DNA from: UBA11524 sp963642705
GTDB lineage: Bacteria > Bacillota > Clostridia > Christensenellales > Aristaeellaceae
Length of the DNA: 64,000 bases
Reading direction: 5' to 3'
Assembly: GCA_963642705.1 (NCBI GenBank)
Contig: CAVIHU010000001.1
Span: 186,001-250,000, forward strand
The notes beneath the pieces were generated by a model. It was not told where the DNA came from, did not search any database, and saw nothing but the letters and a program-made list of their open reading frames with translations. This document shows positions 1 to 8,655 of the stretch, piece after piece. Every line of letters starts with the position of its first letter. The first letter of the stretch is position 1. Made by a program: the position numbers and the translations under genes.

Positions 1-54
1 AAATATACACATATTATACACGCAGACGGGCAATTGTCAAGGCTTTCATTGAAT

Positions 55-660
55 TTATTCGGCTATTTTATACTGAACGGACGTATACAGTGAGGCTTTT
101 TCCAGCCACTGCGAAACCGTGCTTTCCATGGCCGCAATCGTTGCATTCCGCAGCACTTCCGCCTGATCGCCGGAGAAGTAGCGCTCACGGCATTCGAGGC
201 GCTGATCTTCCAGCGCCTGTTGCACATCGTTGTCATCAAGATACGGATACAGTGTCGAATCACTCTGAATATTGGTCGGCGTCAGCGAATCAAGGATCAG
301 AGTGGGCTCAGGGAGTATGAGCGTCAGCACATCGCCGTTCAGTTCTATCTTGACTTCCTTTAAGTTAATGCCGAAGCTCGCTTCATAGGTATAGGCTGCA
401 TCGATGCTTGCAACTGCACCGATAAAGGCGGCCTTGATTTCATACTGCATAACGCCTTCTTCGCTGATGTGCATCGTTTCAAGCATTGCTGTTTCTTCCA
501 GTTTTTGTGATAAAACAGCAGATGCTCGAAGGGCGGCGGCAGAATCGTCGGGTATCAGCCAAGTGACCAGCTTCGAGGCATATGGTAGCAACACAATAAT
601 AAGCACGAGCGACAGAGCCGAAGCCAGCACGCCAGCAAGCCATTTTCCGATGCGTTTCAT
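55..660 (-). CDS. DUF4230 domain-containing membrane protein
   Basis: This 201-residue protein has one N-terminal membrane segment (about residues 7-29) followed by an extracytoplasmic-looking domain of alternating beta strands and an amphipathic C-terminus. The layout and the strand pattern around residues 60-120 fit the DUF4230 family, whose function is unknown. The family match is by recognition only. Its start overlaps the stop of the upstream small membrane protein by four bases (ATGA), so the two are probably translated together. No enzymatic motif is visible. Downstream sequence to the window edge is AT-rich and shows no clear terminator. Confidence 0.75.
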   Translation of the reverse strand: MKRIGKWLAGVLASALSLVLIIVLLPYASKLVTWLIPDDSAAALRASAVLSQKLEETAMLETMHISEEGVMQYEIKAAFIGAVASIDAAYTYEASFGINLKEVKIELNGDVLTLILPEPTLILDSLTPTNIQSDSTLYPYLDDNDVQQALEDQRLECRERYFSGDQAEVLRNATIAAMESTVSQWLEKASLYTSVQYKIAE

Positions 661-878
661 AGCTTTCCTCCTGTCCAGATGTGCAATTGTACCAGGAAAG
701 GCACAATCAGATAGCGGAAGAACTCTACGGCAACAAATGCAGCGCCAATGAATGCAAAAATATACAGCCAGATGCTATGGCGCTTTTTAGCAGCGTGATG
801 CGACCGTCTGCGCCTTTGCTTTGGCGGCTTCTGTTCCTCTTGAAGCGGCTCCTGGGGTTCTATTTGCTTTTCTTCCAT
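657..878 (-). CDS. small basic single-pass membrane protein
   Basis: This 73-residue protein has an acidic/Gln-rich N-terminus, a cluster of Arg, Lys and His (about residues 20-33) and one hydrophobic segment (about 36-58). By the positive-inside rule the N-terminus should be cytoplasmic. A good ribosome site (GAGGAGG) sits about eight bases upstream of the ATG. It overlaps the following DUF4230 gene by ATGA, which makes a partner role plausible. I do not recognise the family. It lies just after a terminator, so it should have its own promoter, which I could not identify. Confidence 0.7.
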   Translation of the reverse strand: MEEKQIEPQEPLQEEQKPPKQRRRRSHHAAKKRHSIWLYIFAFIGAAFVAVEFFRYLIVPFLVQLHIWTGGKL

Positions 879-898
879 GCAGTCGACCTCCTCGCCTG

Positions 899-936
899 AA
901 TAAAAATGCCATTCCGATCAGATGGTCGGAACGGCA
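899..936 (-). terminator. rho-independent terminator after the coiled-coil gene
   Basis: On the minus strand an 11-bp stem (arms 926-936 and 907-917, one G-U pair) with an 8-base loop is followed by TTTTTATT. It sits directly downstream of the gene ending at 989. Confidence 0.85.
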
Positions 937-988
937 ATCGAAAACAAGCCAATTGCCGCTGGATTCTGCGGCGCAATTTCATGCTGGA

Positions 989-1441
989 TTATTTGTCTTC
1001 ATCATCAACGCAAATGGTCGGAACGTCATCATCCTGCAGAACAGGCTTTTCAGGCTCCTCAGGTACATTGATCGACGGAATGCCGTCATCGTCCGAAGGT
1101 TCCTCGTCAATCGGTGCATCTGTTGCCATCTCTGACGTTTCTGCGGCTGTCCCGGTTTCTTGTACAGATGCTGCCTTGCTTTCGCGAAGAATCTGCAGCT
1201 TTTCATCAAGATCTTTCATTTCGAGAAGCAATTCTTCAAGCGATGCCGGTACCTGTTCGCCGCTATTCCACAGGTCATAGATTTTATTTCCGAGTTCAAT
1301 GCGAAGCTCCTTGCGGCGCGTTGTGAGGTTCATTTCATCAACCTTCAGCTTCGCACTGACAGCGATATTTGTTGCAGCCTTGTTAACAACCTGCATGCTC
1401 TGTTCAAGAAGCTTTTTTGCTGTTGCTCCAATATCTGCCAT
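989..1441 (-). CDS. hypothetical coiled-coil protein with acidic tail
   Basis: This is a 150-residue soluble protein. The first 95 residues are Lys/Glu/Leu-rich and probably form a helical coiled coil. The tail from about residue 95 is low-complexity, very acidic and Pro-rich (repeated Glu/Asp, DDD and EEPEKP-like patches). The start at the second ATG (1441) is chosen because AAAGGAG lies about nine bases before it, whereas the first ATG at 1447 is only about three bases away. I cannot assign a function. The N-terminus resembles small clostridial proteins of no known role. A strong terminator follows, so it ends a transcription unit. Confidence 0.7.
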   Translation of the reverse strand: MADIGATAKKLLEQSMQVVNKAATNIAVSAKLKVDEMNLTTRRKELRIELGNKIYDLWNSGEQVPASLEELLLEMKDLDEKLQILRESKAASVQETGTAAETSEMATDAPIDEEPSDDDGIPSINVPEEPEKPVLQDDDVPTICVDDEDK

Positions 1442-1520
1442 CGTCATTCACTCCTTTCAGACATTATTGATAATCGATTGCAGTATTAATTCGCTTCATA
1501 CAGCTTAGAATCCTGCATGT

Positions 1521-2384
1521 TCACCAATAAATCAGCATGGCATTGGGGTGGATGGTGAATTCCATCCGCTCGCATGGCGTGATTTCGCCGTCTATTTCGA
1601 CCTTCATGCCGGGAGATTCCGCAACCGCCTTGTCACACAGAATGTGATGTGTAAAAGGAAAGTCGACAATCTGTCCCATCATCATTTTTACAAGGTAATA
1701 AGGAATTTTCCAGCGCGGCTGATTGCCAACAATCATCCAGTCGAACTTGCCGTCATTGGGTACAGCAACTGGGCAAATCGGGATACCGCCGCCAATCCAG
1801 CGACCGTTTGCTGCCACGCAGAGTAACGCGTCCTCTGTGTGCGTTTCGCCGTCAAAGCTGTATGTCAGTTTCATCGGCTGATGTTTGCGGATTGCGCGAA
1901 TCAGCCCGACAAGATATGGCAGGATACCGCGGATTTTGCCGCCGAAATCCGCCACATTTTCGAGCACCGTCACGTCAAAGCCTGCACCGGTCACATTGAT
2001 AAACACGCGACCATTGATGTCGATTGCATCGCATGGACGCGGTTCATGGGAAAGGATAAACTCCATTGCATCAATTGGCTTTTTCGGCGTGCCAAGCGTT
2101 TTAATGAAATCGTTGCCTGTGCCTGCCGGAATGAGTCCCATAGGCACACCTGTGTTGATAAGTCCGCGAGCTGCTTCACTGAACGTCCCGTCACCGCCGA
2201 TGACATAGATGGCCTCGGTGCCCTGCTGCAACGCCTTCGCTGCAAGCGCTTCAGCGTGACCCTTGTATTCAGTCTGCAGCACCTCATATGCAATATGGCG
2301 TGCAGAAAGAAGCGCCTTGACCTGCTCTACTGCCTTAAGTGCATAGCCGCTTCCGGCAATCGGATTGACGATGATCGTTCTCAT
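1521..2384 (-). CDS. diacylglycerol kinase family lipid kinase (YegS/DgkB/BmrU type)
   Basis: This 287-residue soluble lipid kinase carries the nucleotide-binding GGDGT motif at residues 63-67 and GTGNDF at 88-93, both hallmarks of the DAGK catalytic domain. The C-terminal half has the beta-rich substrate domain. Family members phosphorylate diacylglycerol or a related lipid using ATP at the inner face of the membrane; in Firmicutes DgkB recycles diacylglycerol released during lipoteichoic acid synthesis. The exact substrate here cannot be told from sequence. The length is normal for the family (about 290-310). Confidence 0.9.
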   Translation of the reverse strand: MRTIIVNPIAGSGYALKAVEQVKALLSARHIAYEVLQTEYKGHAEALAAKALQQGTEAIYVIGGDGTFSEAARGLINTGVPMGLIPAGTGNDFIKTLGTPKKPIDAMEFILSHEPRPCDAIDINGRVFINVTGAGFDVTVLENVADFGGKIRGILPYLVGLIRAIRKHQPMKLTYSFDGETHTEDALLCVAANGRWIGGGIPICPVAVPNDGKFDWMIVGNQPRWKIPYYLVKMMMGQIVDFPFTHHILCDKAVAESPGMKVEIDGEITPCERMEFTIHPNAMLIYW

Positions 2385-2437
2385 GTTCTTTTATTCCTTA
2401 TATTCAGAATCCGAAACCATCCCGAATTCAACACGTG

Positions 2438-2477
2438 AAACGGACAGCGTCCATATACCTTGAAGCGCTGTCCGTTT
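2438..2477 (-). terminator. 12-bp perfect inverted repeat downstream of the transketolase pair
   Basis: Arms 2438-2449 and 2466-2477 are perfectly complementary (AAACGGACAGCG) around a 16-base loop. It lies 18 bases after the transketolase C-terminal gene. The run of T after the stem is only three, so termination may be imperfect and could allow read-through into the lipid kinase. Confidence 0.6.
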
Positions 2478-2495
2478 GTGCCGAATCAGAGAAGA

Positions 2496-3410
2496 TTAGT
2501 CTGCCGCAACGCGATCGGCAATCTGCTTTGCTGTCAGGCCGTATTCCTCCAGTAGCGCCGCAGGCTTGCCGGACTGTCCGAAGAGATCATTGATGCCGAT
2601 CTTCTCAAACTTTTTCAATCCCATGCCGCAGAGTGAGGCAGCCACCGCATCACCGAGACCACCGATAATGGAATGCTCCTCGACCGTGAAAACACGGTTA
2701 CACTTTGCCGCATATTCGCGTGCAAGCTCCGTGTCAAACGGCTTGAGGGTATGGAAGGAAACAAGCGCCACATCGATTCCCTTTGCAGCAAGCAGGTCAA
2801 CCGCTTCAAGGCAGTGCTCCAGCATAATGCCGCAGGTGAAAATTACGCAGTCCTTGCCGTCCTTGATTACAGAACCCTTGCCGACCGTGAATGGGCGTGC
2901 GTCATAAACCGGCGAAGGAAGACGCGCTGTGCGGATGTACACCGGACCATTGATTTCAGCGGCTGCACGGACGCACTGCTCGCACTCAGTTGCGTCGCTC
3001 GGAACGAAAACGGTCATGTTCGGCAGAACACGCATGAGCGCAATATCTTCAATTGCCTGATGGGAACCGCCGTCCTCTCCCAGCGTGATGCCGGCATGAG
3101 AGAAAGCAAACTTCACGTTAAAATTCGGATAGCAGACGCCGTTGCGAATCTGGTCATAGCTGCGACCGGCAAACACGGCAAACGTAGAGCAGAACGGAAT
3201 CAAGCCCATGGTTGACATACCGGCAGCCATATCGACCATGTTGGCCTCGGCAATACCGCAGTCGATGAAGCGGTTCGGGTATGCCTTCTTGAAACCGTTG
3301 GTCATTGTTGCAGCAGCAAGGTCGGCATCGAGCACAACCACCTTGTCGTTTTCAGCGCCTAACTTGACAATTGCTTCACCATATGCCACGCGAATCGATT
3401 TCTTTTCCAT
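2496..3410 (-). CDS. transketolase, C-terminal subunit
   Basis: This 304-residue protein corresponds to the pyrimidine-binding and C-terminal domains of transketolase. The thiamine-contacting glutamate lies in the GIAEAN segment (about residue 54), and a conserved HAGITLGEDG stretch follows. With its partner it transfers two-carbon units between sugar phosphates in the non-oxidative pentose phosphate pathway. Many Clostridia and archaea encode the enzyme as two chains, and here the two genes are separated by only four bases. The C-terminal domain runs from about residue 190 to the end. Confidence 0.93.
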   Translation of the reverse strand: MEKKSIRVAYGEAIVKLGAENDKVVVLDADLAAATMTNGFKKAYPNRFIDCGIAEANMVDMAAGMSTMGLIPFCSTFAVFAGRSYDQIRNGVCYPNFNVKFAFSHAGITLGEDGGSHQAIEDIALMRVLPNMTVFVPSDATECEQCVRAAAEINGPVYIRTARLPSPVYDARPFTVGKGSVIKDGKDCVIFTCGIMLEHCLEAVDLLAAKGIDVALVSFHTLKPFDTELAREYAAKCNRVFTVEEHSIIGGLGDAVAASLCGMGLKKFEKIGINDLFGQSGKPAALLEEYGLTAKQIADRVAAD

Positions 3411-3414
3411 TTTC

Positions 3415-4230
3415 TTAACCCTCCAATTCGCTCAGCGCCTGTGCGGTCTGTTCAGCATTCGGTGCCTTGCCGTGCCAGCCAACCTGACCTTCCATATAGG
3501 AAACACCCTTGCCCTTGAGCGTATGCAGATGAATCAAGCGCGGCTTACCGGGGCAAGCGGGGGCATGCAGCGCATCGAGAACCTGCTGCATATCGTTACC
3601 GTCAGCCACTTCGATGACATCATAGCCGAACGCTTCGAACTTCGCCTGAATGTCGCCCAGCGACATGACCTCGTCGTTTGAACCGTCAATCTGCAGACCG
3701 TTGTGGTCGAAGATAACGGTTAGGTTATCGAGATGATAGTGCGCGGCAGCCATTGAAGCTTCCCACACAAGACCTTCCTGTGATTCACCGTCACCGATGA
3801 TGGTGTACACATGGCAGGGATTGCCCGTTTTTTTTGCACCGAGCGCCATACCGACAGCGATGGAGATGCCCTGACCGAGCGAACCGGTCGATGCATCCAC
3901 TCCGGGGCATTTTTTTACGTCCGGATGCCCCTGCAGAATGCCATGAAGCTGGCGGAAGTGATCAAATTCATCCGCGGAGAAATAGCCGCGCTCGCACAGC
4001 GTACCGTACAGTGCAGGCGCTGCATGCCCCTTTGAGAGGACGAAACGATCGCGATTCGGATTCTTGTCATCCTTGGGATCGATGCCGTTCATCACGTCAA
4101 AATACAGCGCGACAAGCGCCTCGGTTGCGGAAAGCGATCCGCCCGGGTGACCTGCACCGGCCTTGTTCGTCATTACAATGATGTCGCGCCGGACACGCCG
4201 GCAAACATCCTGGAGTTCCTGAATATTCAT
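3415..4230 (-). CDS. transketolase, N-terminal (thiamine pyrophosphate-binding) subunit
   Basis: This 271-residue protein has the TPP and metal binding motif starting at GDGESQEG and ending at the FDHNGLQID region, plus the conserved GHPGGSLS and KGHAAPALY segments of the transketolase N-terminal half. It is the partner of the next gene. The start at 4230 is supported by AGGAGG eight bases upstream; the open frame extends 16 codons further but without a ribosome site. A consensus promoter lies 60 bases upstream. Confidence 0.93.
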   Translation of the reverse strand: MNIQELQDVCRRVRRDIIVMTNKAGAGHPGGSLSATEALVALYFDVMNGIDPKDDKNPNRDRFVLSKGHAAPALYGTLCERGYFSADEFDHFRQLHGILQGHPDVKKCPGVDASTGSLGQGISIAVGMALGAKKTGNPCHVYTIIGDGESQEGLVWEASMAAAHYHLDNLTVIFDHNGLQIDGSNDEVMSLGDIQAKFEAFGYDVIEVADGNDMQQVLDALHAPACPGKPRLIHLHTLKGKGVSYMEGQVGWHGKAPNAEQTAQALSELEG

Positions 4231-4291
4231 CAAAGTACCTCCTCTTTTTCGACACCGCAAATACGCATAAGCACGCAAGCTCGTCTAAATA

Positions 4292-4320
4292 ATTATAGTC
4301 GCTTTTGCCATGCTTGTCAA
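4292..4320 (-). promoter_or_regulatory. consensus sigma-A promoter for the transketolase operon
   Basis: Minus strand: TTGACA (4320-4315), 17-base spacer, TATAAT (4297-4292). Both hexamers match the consensus exactly and lie about 60 bases before the start codon, so strong constitutive expression is expected. Confidence 0.9.
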
Positions 4321-4346
4321 CGCATCAGCGAAAGGGTTTGCATGAT

Positions 4347-4376
4347 TTACGAAAAATTCGCAACTGCTTTTCGTAA
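4347..4376 (-). other. inverted repeat downstream of the ynbB-like gene
   Basis: TTACGAAAA and TTTTCGTAA form a 9-bp AT-rich stem with a 12-base loop, about 28 bases past the stop of the ynbB-like gene. It may be a weak terminator separating the long upstream operon from transketolase, but it lacks a clear T run. Confidence 0.35.
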
Positions 4377-4403
4377 TGATTTCACAAAGGATACCTTGCC
4401 GCA

Positions 4404-5651
4404 TTAAAGCATCAGCGTTCCCTGCTCTACCATCCGCTGGAGCGCCATCTGCAGAGCAATCCTTCCGTGCGAATACGTCAAGCCGCCCTGCATGTACGCC
4501 GTATACGGCTCGCGCATCGGCGCATCGGCGGATAGCTCGATCGATGCACCTGCGACGAACGTGCCTGCAGCCATGACGACAGGATCATTGTAGCCGGGCA
4601 TGTCCCACGGCTCCGGCAGTGCCATGGAGTCAATCGGTGACGCCATCTGAATGCCCTGGCAAAACGCCACCAGCCGCTCTGGCGTGCGCATTTGAATCGC
4701 CTGAATGATGTCCGCACGGGGTTCATCCGCCGCAGGCGTTGTCGTCATGCCGAGCTGCTCAAATACGCGCGCCGCCAGACAGGCTGTTTTCAACGCCTGT
4801 GCAACCGTGTGCGGTGCAAGGAACAGCCCTTGATAGAACGGCTGATAGCTTGCGGCATACGAACCGACCTCCTGTCCGATGCCCGGTGCCGTCAGACGGT
4901 AGGCGATGCGTTCAACAGCATCCGTCTTACCGACAATATAGCCGCCGGTCGGGGCAAGTCCGCCACCAGGGTTCTTAATCAGGCTGCCGACACAGATATC
5001 AGCGCCGTAATGTGTCGGTTCCTGCTCACAGACGAATTCGCCATAGCAATTATCGACCATCAGGCGGATGCCGGGATACTTTTCATGAAGCATCTTTGCA
5101 AGAGACGCAAATTCTTCGGGCATCAACGAGGGACGCCAGTCATAGCCGCGGCTGCGCTGCGCAATGACAAGCTTCGTATTTGACCTAATAGATGCTTCGA
5201 CTGCTTCAAGGTCGATTTTTCCTTCCTTGAGCGGAACAGCATGGAAGCTGACGCCCATTTCTCTCAGCGACCCGACCGGTGCTTTGCCTTCCTTCCAGCC
5301 GATGATACTTTCGAGCGTATCGTACGGCATGCCGGTTGCAGACACAATGTCATCGCCGGGAAGAACGAGTCCAAACAAGCAAAGGCTGATGGCGTGCGTG
5401 CCGCTTGCAATCTGCGGACGAACGATTGCGGCTTCTGTTCCGAACAGCGAAGCGAAAATCTTTTCGAGTGTGTCACGTCCGACATCGTCGTAGCCGTATC
5501 CCGTTGTCGGCGCAAAATGGCGGTATGCGACCTGATACTCACGGAAAACATCCAGCACACGCCACGTTCCGTATTCTTCAATGCGTTCAATCCGGCTGAA
5601 CTGTGCGCTCAGGCTCTTTTCAGCCTCTGAAATAATTTCATCAATGGTCAT
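4404..5651 (-). CDS. methionine gamma-lyase family PLP protein (YnbB-like, 'aluminum resistance' family)
   Basis: This 415-residue protein belongs to the fold-type I PLP enzymes annotated as the aluminum-resistance/YnbB family (COG4100). A lysine in the SLIKNPGGG segment is the likely Schiff-base residue, and a DNCYGEF segment would hold the PLP-contacting Asp. The real substrate of the family is not established. The start at 5651 has AAGGAG nine bases upstream and overlaps the end of miaA by 11 bases. In Bacillus subtilis ynbB also lies a few genes after miaA, so the position is conserved although hfq and hflX are not present between them here. Confidence 0.88.
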   Translation of the reverse strand: MTIDEIISEAEKSLSAQFSRIERIEEYGTWRVLDVFREYQVAYRHFAPTTGYGYDDVGRDTLEKIFASLFGTEAAIVRPQIASGTHAISLCLFGLVLPGDDIVSATGMPYDTLESIIGWKEGKAPVGSLREMGVSFHAVPLKEGKIDLEAVEASIRSNTKLVIAQRSRGYDWRPSLMPEEFASLAKMLHEKYPGIRLMVDNCYGEFVCEQEPTHYGADICVGSLIKNPGGGLAPTGGYIVGKTDAVERIAYRLTAPGIGQEVGSYAASYQPFYQGLFLAPHTVAQALKTACLAARVFEQLGMTTTPAADEPRADIIQAIQMRTPERLVAFCQGIQMASPIDSMALPEPWDMPGYNDPVVMAAGTFVAGASIELSADAPMREPYTAYMQGGLTYSHGRIALQMALQRMVEQGTLML

Positions 5652-6576
5652 TGCTCTCTGCTCCTTGAGAATAATATGCGTCCAGCTGCTCATAGGCATC
5701 CGTTGCGAGCGCGTCCACCCACAATATGTCCGGTTCACTATGCATCCATGTCAGCTGACGCTTTGCGTAATGCCGCGTATTCAGCTTGAGCTCAGCAACC
5801 GCTGCATCAAGCGTGCACCGGCCGAGACAATATGGAATCATTTCTTTATAGCCGATGGCTTTCATAGCCTTTGTCTGTGCGCTTAGACCTTCTGCAAGCA
5901 GTTGCTTAACTTCCTCTGTCAGACCGTCAGCAATCATTTTGTCGACACGCTGCTCAATGCGGCGGTACAGCACAGAACGTTCCATCGTCAGAGAAGCAAC
6001 GCGGTAATCGAATTTGCCAAGCGTAGCAGACTTTGGTTGCTGCGATATCGGTCTGCCTGTCAGGCGATACACCTCCAGCGCACGGATGACTCGGCGCGTA
6101 TCGTTTACATGCAGACGTTCTGCCGTCACCGGGTCAATCTCTGCCAAGGCCTGATGAAGCTGCTCTTTTCCACCATCGCTGTCGGCAATCCGTTGCATTT
6201 CAGCGCGAAGCACTTCATCTGCAGCAACGGCACCCATGCTCATTGTCTGGCGTAGTGCACGCAGGTACAGCCCTGTTCCTCCGACAAGCAGAGGCTGATG
6301 ACCTCGGGCGAAGATCCCTTCAATGCATGCCTCTGCCATTTCCTGATATCGCGCAACGGAAAAATCATCCGTTGGCTCGACCACATCAACCATGTGATGC
6401 ACAGCCTGTGCCCGTTCTTCTGGCGTTGGCTTTGCCGTTCCGATATTCATTCGGCGGTAGATCTGCATGGAGTCCATGCAGACAATTTCACACTGGTGCG
6501 CCTGCGCCAGCCGTAGCGAAAGGGCTGTCTTGCCGCTTGCCGTCGGCCCAGCCAGCACCCAACAGCATTTTTTCAC
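5641..6576 (-). CDS. miaA: tRNA dimethylallyltransferase MiaA
   Basis: This 311-residue enzyme transfers a dimethylallyl group to N6 of A37 in tRNAs reading UNN codons. The P-loop GPTASGKT is at residues 10-17, followed by the DSMQIYR segment that places the catalytic Asp, then VGGTGLYLRA and the RRVIRALEVY helix. The length is typical. It works directly with MiaB, encoded four genes upstream, to give ms2i6A37. It starts 12 bases after mutL, so it belongs to the same transcript. Confidence 0.96.
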   Translation of the reverse strand: MKKCCWVLAGPTASGKTALSLRLAQAHQCEIVCMDSMQIYRRMNIGTAKPTPEERAQAVHHMVDVVEPTDDFSVARYQEMAEACIEGIFARGHQPLLVGGTGLYLRALRQTMSMGAVAADEVLRAEMQRIADSDGGKEQLHQALAEIDPVTAERLHVNDTRRVIRALEVYRLTGRPISQQPKSATLGKFDYRVASLTMERSVLYRRIEQRVDKMIADGLTEEVKQLLAEGLSAQTKAMKAIGYKEMIPYCLGRCTLDAAVAELKLNTRHYAKRQLTWMHSEPDILWVDALATDAYEQLDAYYSQGAESNDH

Positions 6577-6588
6577 GCTTTTCCCTTC

Positions 6589-8625
6589 TTATCCACGCCT
6601 GAATCGGCGGTCAATTTCCGTCTTGCTCAGGGCAACAACCATCGGTGTTCCGCGGGGGCTGACGGGCATGATGTGGCGGTCGGCAACCTTGCTGACAAGT
6701 TCCTCCAGCTCATGCCGATTCAGAGAATAGCCTGCATGGACGCTGTATTTACATGCCAGCGCGATAATTCCGGCACGCCGCTTCTCAAGCGTTACAAGAC
6801 CACGCTCGCTTTCAAGCTGATCAATAATGTCATGAAGGAAGCTCTCCGTTTGCGGCTGTCCCAAAATCATGGGAATCGTTCGGATAGAAACCTCATTTTC
6901 GCCGAACGGCTCGACCACAAAGCCGATTTCCTCCAGCGCCTGTCGATGATCCTCAAGCAACTGCTGCTCGTGTCGCGTTACATGCACAATTATCGGAATC
7001 AGCAGATCCTGACCGCACCGATGCTGGTCAAGCAACTGCATCATGCGGTCAAACAGCACACGTTCATGCACTGCCTGCTGGTCAATCAGCAGCAATTGTT
7101 CCTTGTATTCCACGAGAATATAGCTGCGGAACAACGTGCCAATCAGCTGCAGTGTCGGCTGTGCCTCTGCCATAACAAGCTGCTCGGCAGGCAATGCCTG
7201 GTTTGCTTGCATCGTCTGGCTTGATTCCTCTGCAGGTGTTGACTGCTTTATCTGCCGTGCCTGATTTTCCGGCTTTATAGTGGCCGTGTGTTCTTTGCGC
7301 TGATCCTGCATTGTTGGCACAGACGATAAAACCTGTGCGAATTGTTCGGGTGTTTCTTTGGCAGACACAGACGCTTGAACGATCGATGATTGCGTATCAG
7401 CGTTATAGCTGTCTGCCAGCACGGAAGGGCTGCGCATGACAAGCGGCTGCTTCCATGCTGGAACAGCTTCGGCAGGTGCTTCGTCCTTGAGCAACGTTGT
7501 TTCTTCCTTCCGCACGGCAGTGGAGGCGACTTTCGTTATCGCCGGAGCACCTGCAGCCTGCTTGATAACTGTCACAGGCACAGATGTGCTTTGCTGTTGA
7601 CTGATGAACAGTGGATCCGGCTGATCGATAGGCGCCTTGTCTGGGAACGCATCGCAGATAATGCCTTCGACAGCCGCTGCAACAGCAGCTTCATCCTGAA
7701 AGCGAACCTCCAGTTTGTTTGGATGGACGTTTACGTCAACCGTGTCATATGGCATGGTCAGATGCAGCACGCATGTCGGATATTTGCCGTTTATCACGCG
7801 CTCCCGGCATGCGTTTTCCAATGCTCCTGATAATAGTGCAGACTTCATGTAGCGACCGTTGATAAAGAATGACTGGTGATTCCGGTTTCCACGTCCGCTG
7901 TCGCCTGTGCCGACATAGCCCTTGAGCACTACACCGCTTTGATGCCCGCTGACCTCAATCATCGAGCGAAGCATTTCCGAGCCGTAGATGCTGTAGACGG
8001 CAGATGAAAGCTTTCCATCGCCGGCAGAATGATAGAGCGTTTTGCCTTGACTGATATATCGGAAGGAAACGTCTGGACGTGACAAAATCAGGCGGGTCAT
8101 CAAATCTGTCACATAACCTGCTTCAGTTGCCGGCTTCTTCAGAAATTTCAGCCGAACCGGCGTATTGAAAAACAGGTCGCGGACAACAAAGGTTGTGCCT
8201 TCAGGGCATGCGGTGTCCTGAATTGACTCGATGACACCGCCGTTGTTCTGCACCTTGATGCCGCTCGGGTCGTTCTTTGTGCGTGTGGTACACGTCACAT
8301 GAGCGACTGCTGCAATGGAGGCGAGCGCCTCGCCGCGGAAGCCGAGCGTTACAATGCTGAACAGGTCATCTGTCCGTCGAATCTTGCTTGTTGCGTGGCG
8401 TTCAAATGCCATGCGGATATCGTCTGCGCGAATACCACTCCCGTTGTCGGTCACGCGGAAATAGCTGATGCCGCCGTCGCGGATTTCGACTGTGATGGCC
8501 GTCGCCCCTGCATCCAGGCTGTTTTCCACGAGCTCTTTAATTGCAGCGGATGGCCGCTCAACGACCTCACCGGCTGCGATTTTGCCGATCACCTCATCAG
8601 AAAGAAGCTGGATTCTTTCTGCCAT
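6589..8625 (-). CDS. mutL: DNA mismatch repair protein MutL
   Basis: This 678-residue GHKL-ATPase couples MutS mismatch recognition to strand removal. The N-terminal ATPase motifs are intact: ELVENSLDAGA, DNGSGI and GFRGEAL within the first 105 residues, and the transducer domain reaches about residue 335. A long Gln/Ala/Pro-rich linker (about 340-480) leads to the C-terminal dimerisation domain. The endonuclease motifs there are altered: DQQAVHERVLFD (from residue 515) in place of the usual DQHA-x2-E-x4-E, and SPRGTP (from 656) in place of CPHGRP. Start chosen at 8625 with AAGGAGG eight bases upstream. It follows mutS by 30 bases. Confidence 0.95.
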   Translation of the reverse strand: MAERIQLLSDEVIGKIAAGEVVERPSAAIKELVENSLDAGATAITVEIRDGGISYFRVTDNGSGIRADDIRMAFERHATSKIRRTDDLFSIVTLGFRGEALASIAAVAHVTCTTRTKNDPSGIKVQNNGGVIESIQDTACPEGTTFVVRDLFFNTPVRLKFLKKPATEAGYVTDLMTRLILSRPDVSFRYISQGKTLYHSAGDGKLSSAVYSIYGSEMLRSMIEVSGHQSGVVLKGYVGTGDSGRGNRNHQSFFINGRYMKSALLSGALENACRERVINGKYPTCVLHLTMPYDTVDVNVHPNKLEVRFQDEAAVAAAVEGIICDAFPDKAPIDQPDPLFISQQQSTSVPVTVIKQAAGAPAITKVASTAVRKEETTLLKDEAPAEAVPAWKQPLVMRSPSVLADSYNADTQSSIVQASVSAKETPEQFAQVLSSVPTMQDQRKEHTATIKPENQARQIKQSTPAEESSQTMQANQALPAEQLVMAEAQPTLQLIGTLFRSYILVEYKEQLLLIDQQAVHERVLFDRMMQLLDQHRCGQDLLIPIIVHVTRHEQQLLEDHRQALEEIGFVVEPFGENEVSIRTIPMILGQPQTESFLHDIIDQLESERGLVTLEKRRAGIIALACKYSVHAGYSLNRHELEELVSKVADRHIMPVSPRGTPMVVALSKTEIDRRFRRG

Positions 8626-8655
8626 GCTCTTCACCTCCTTGAAACCAATCACACA

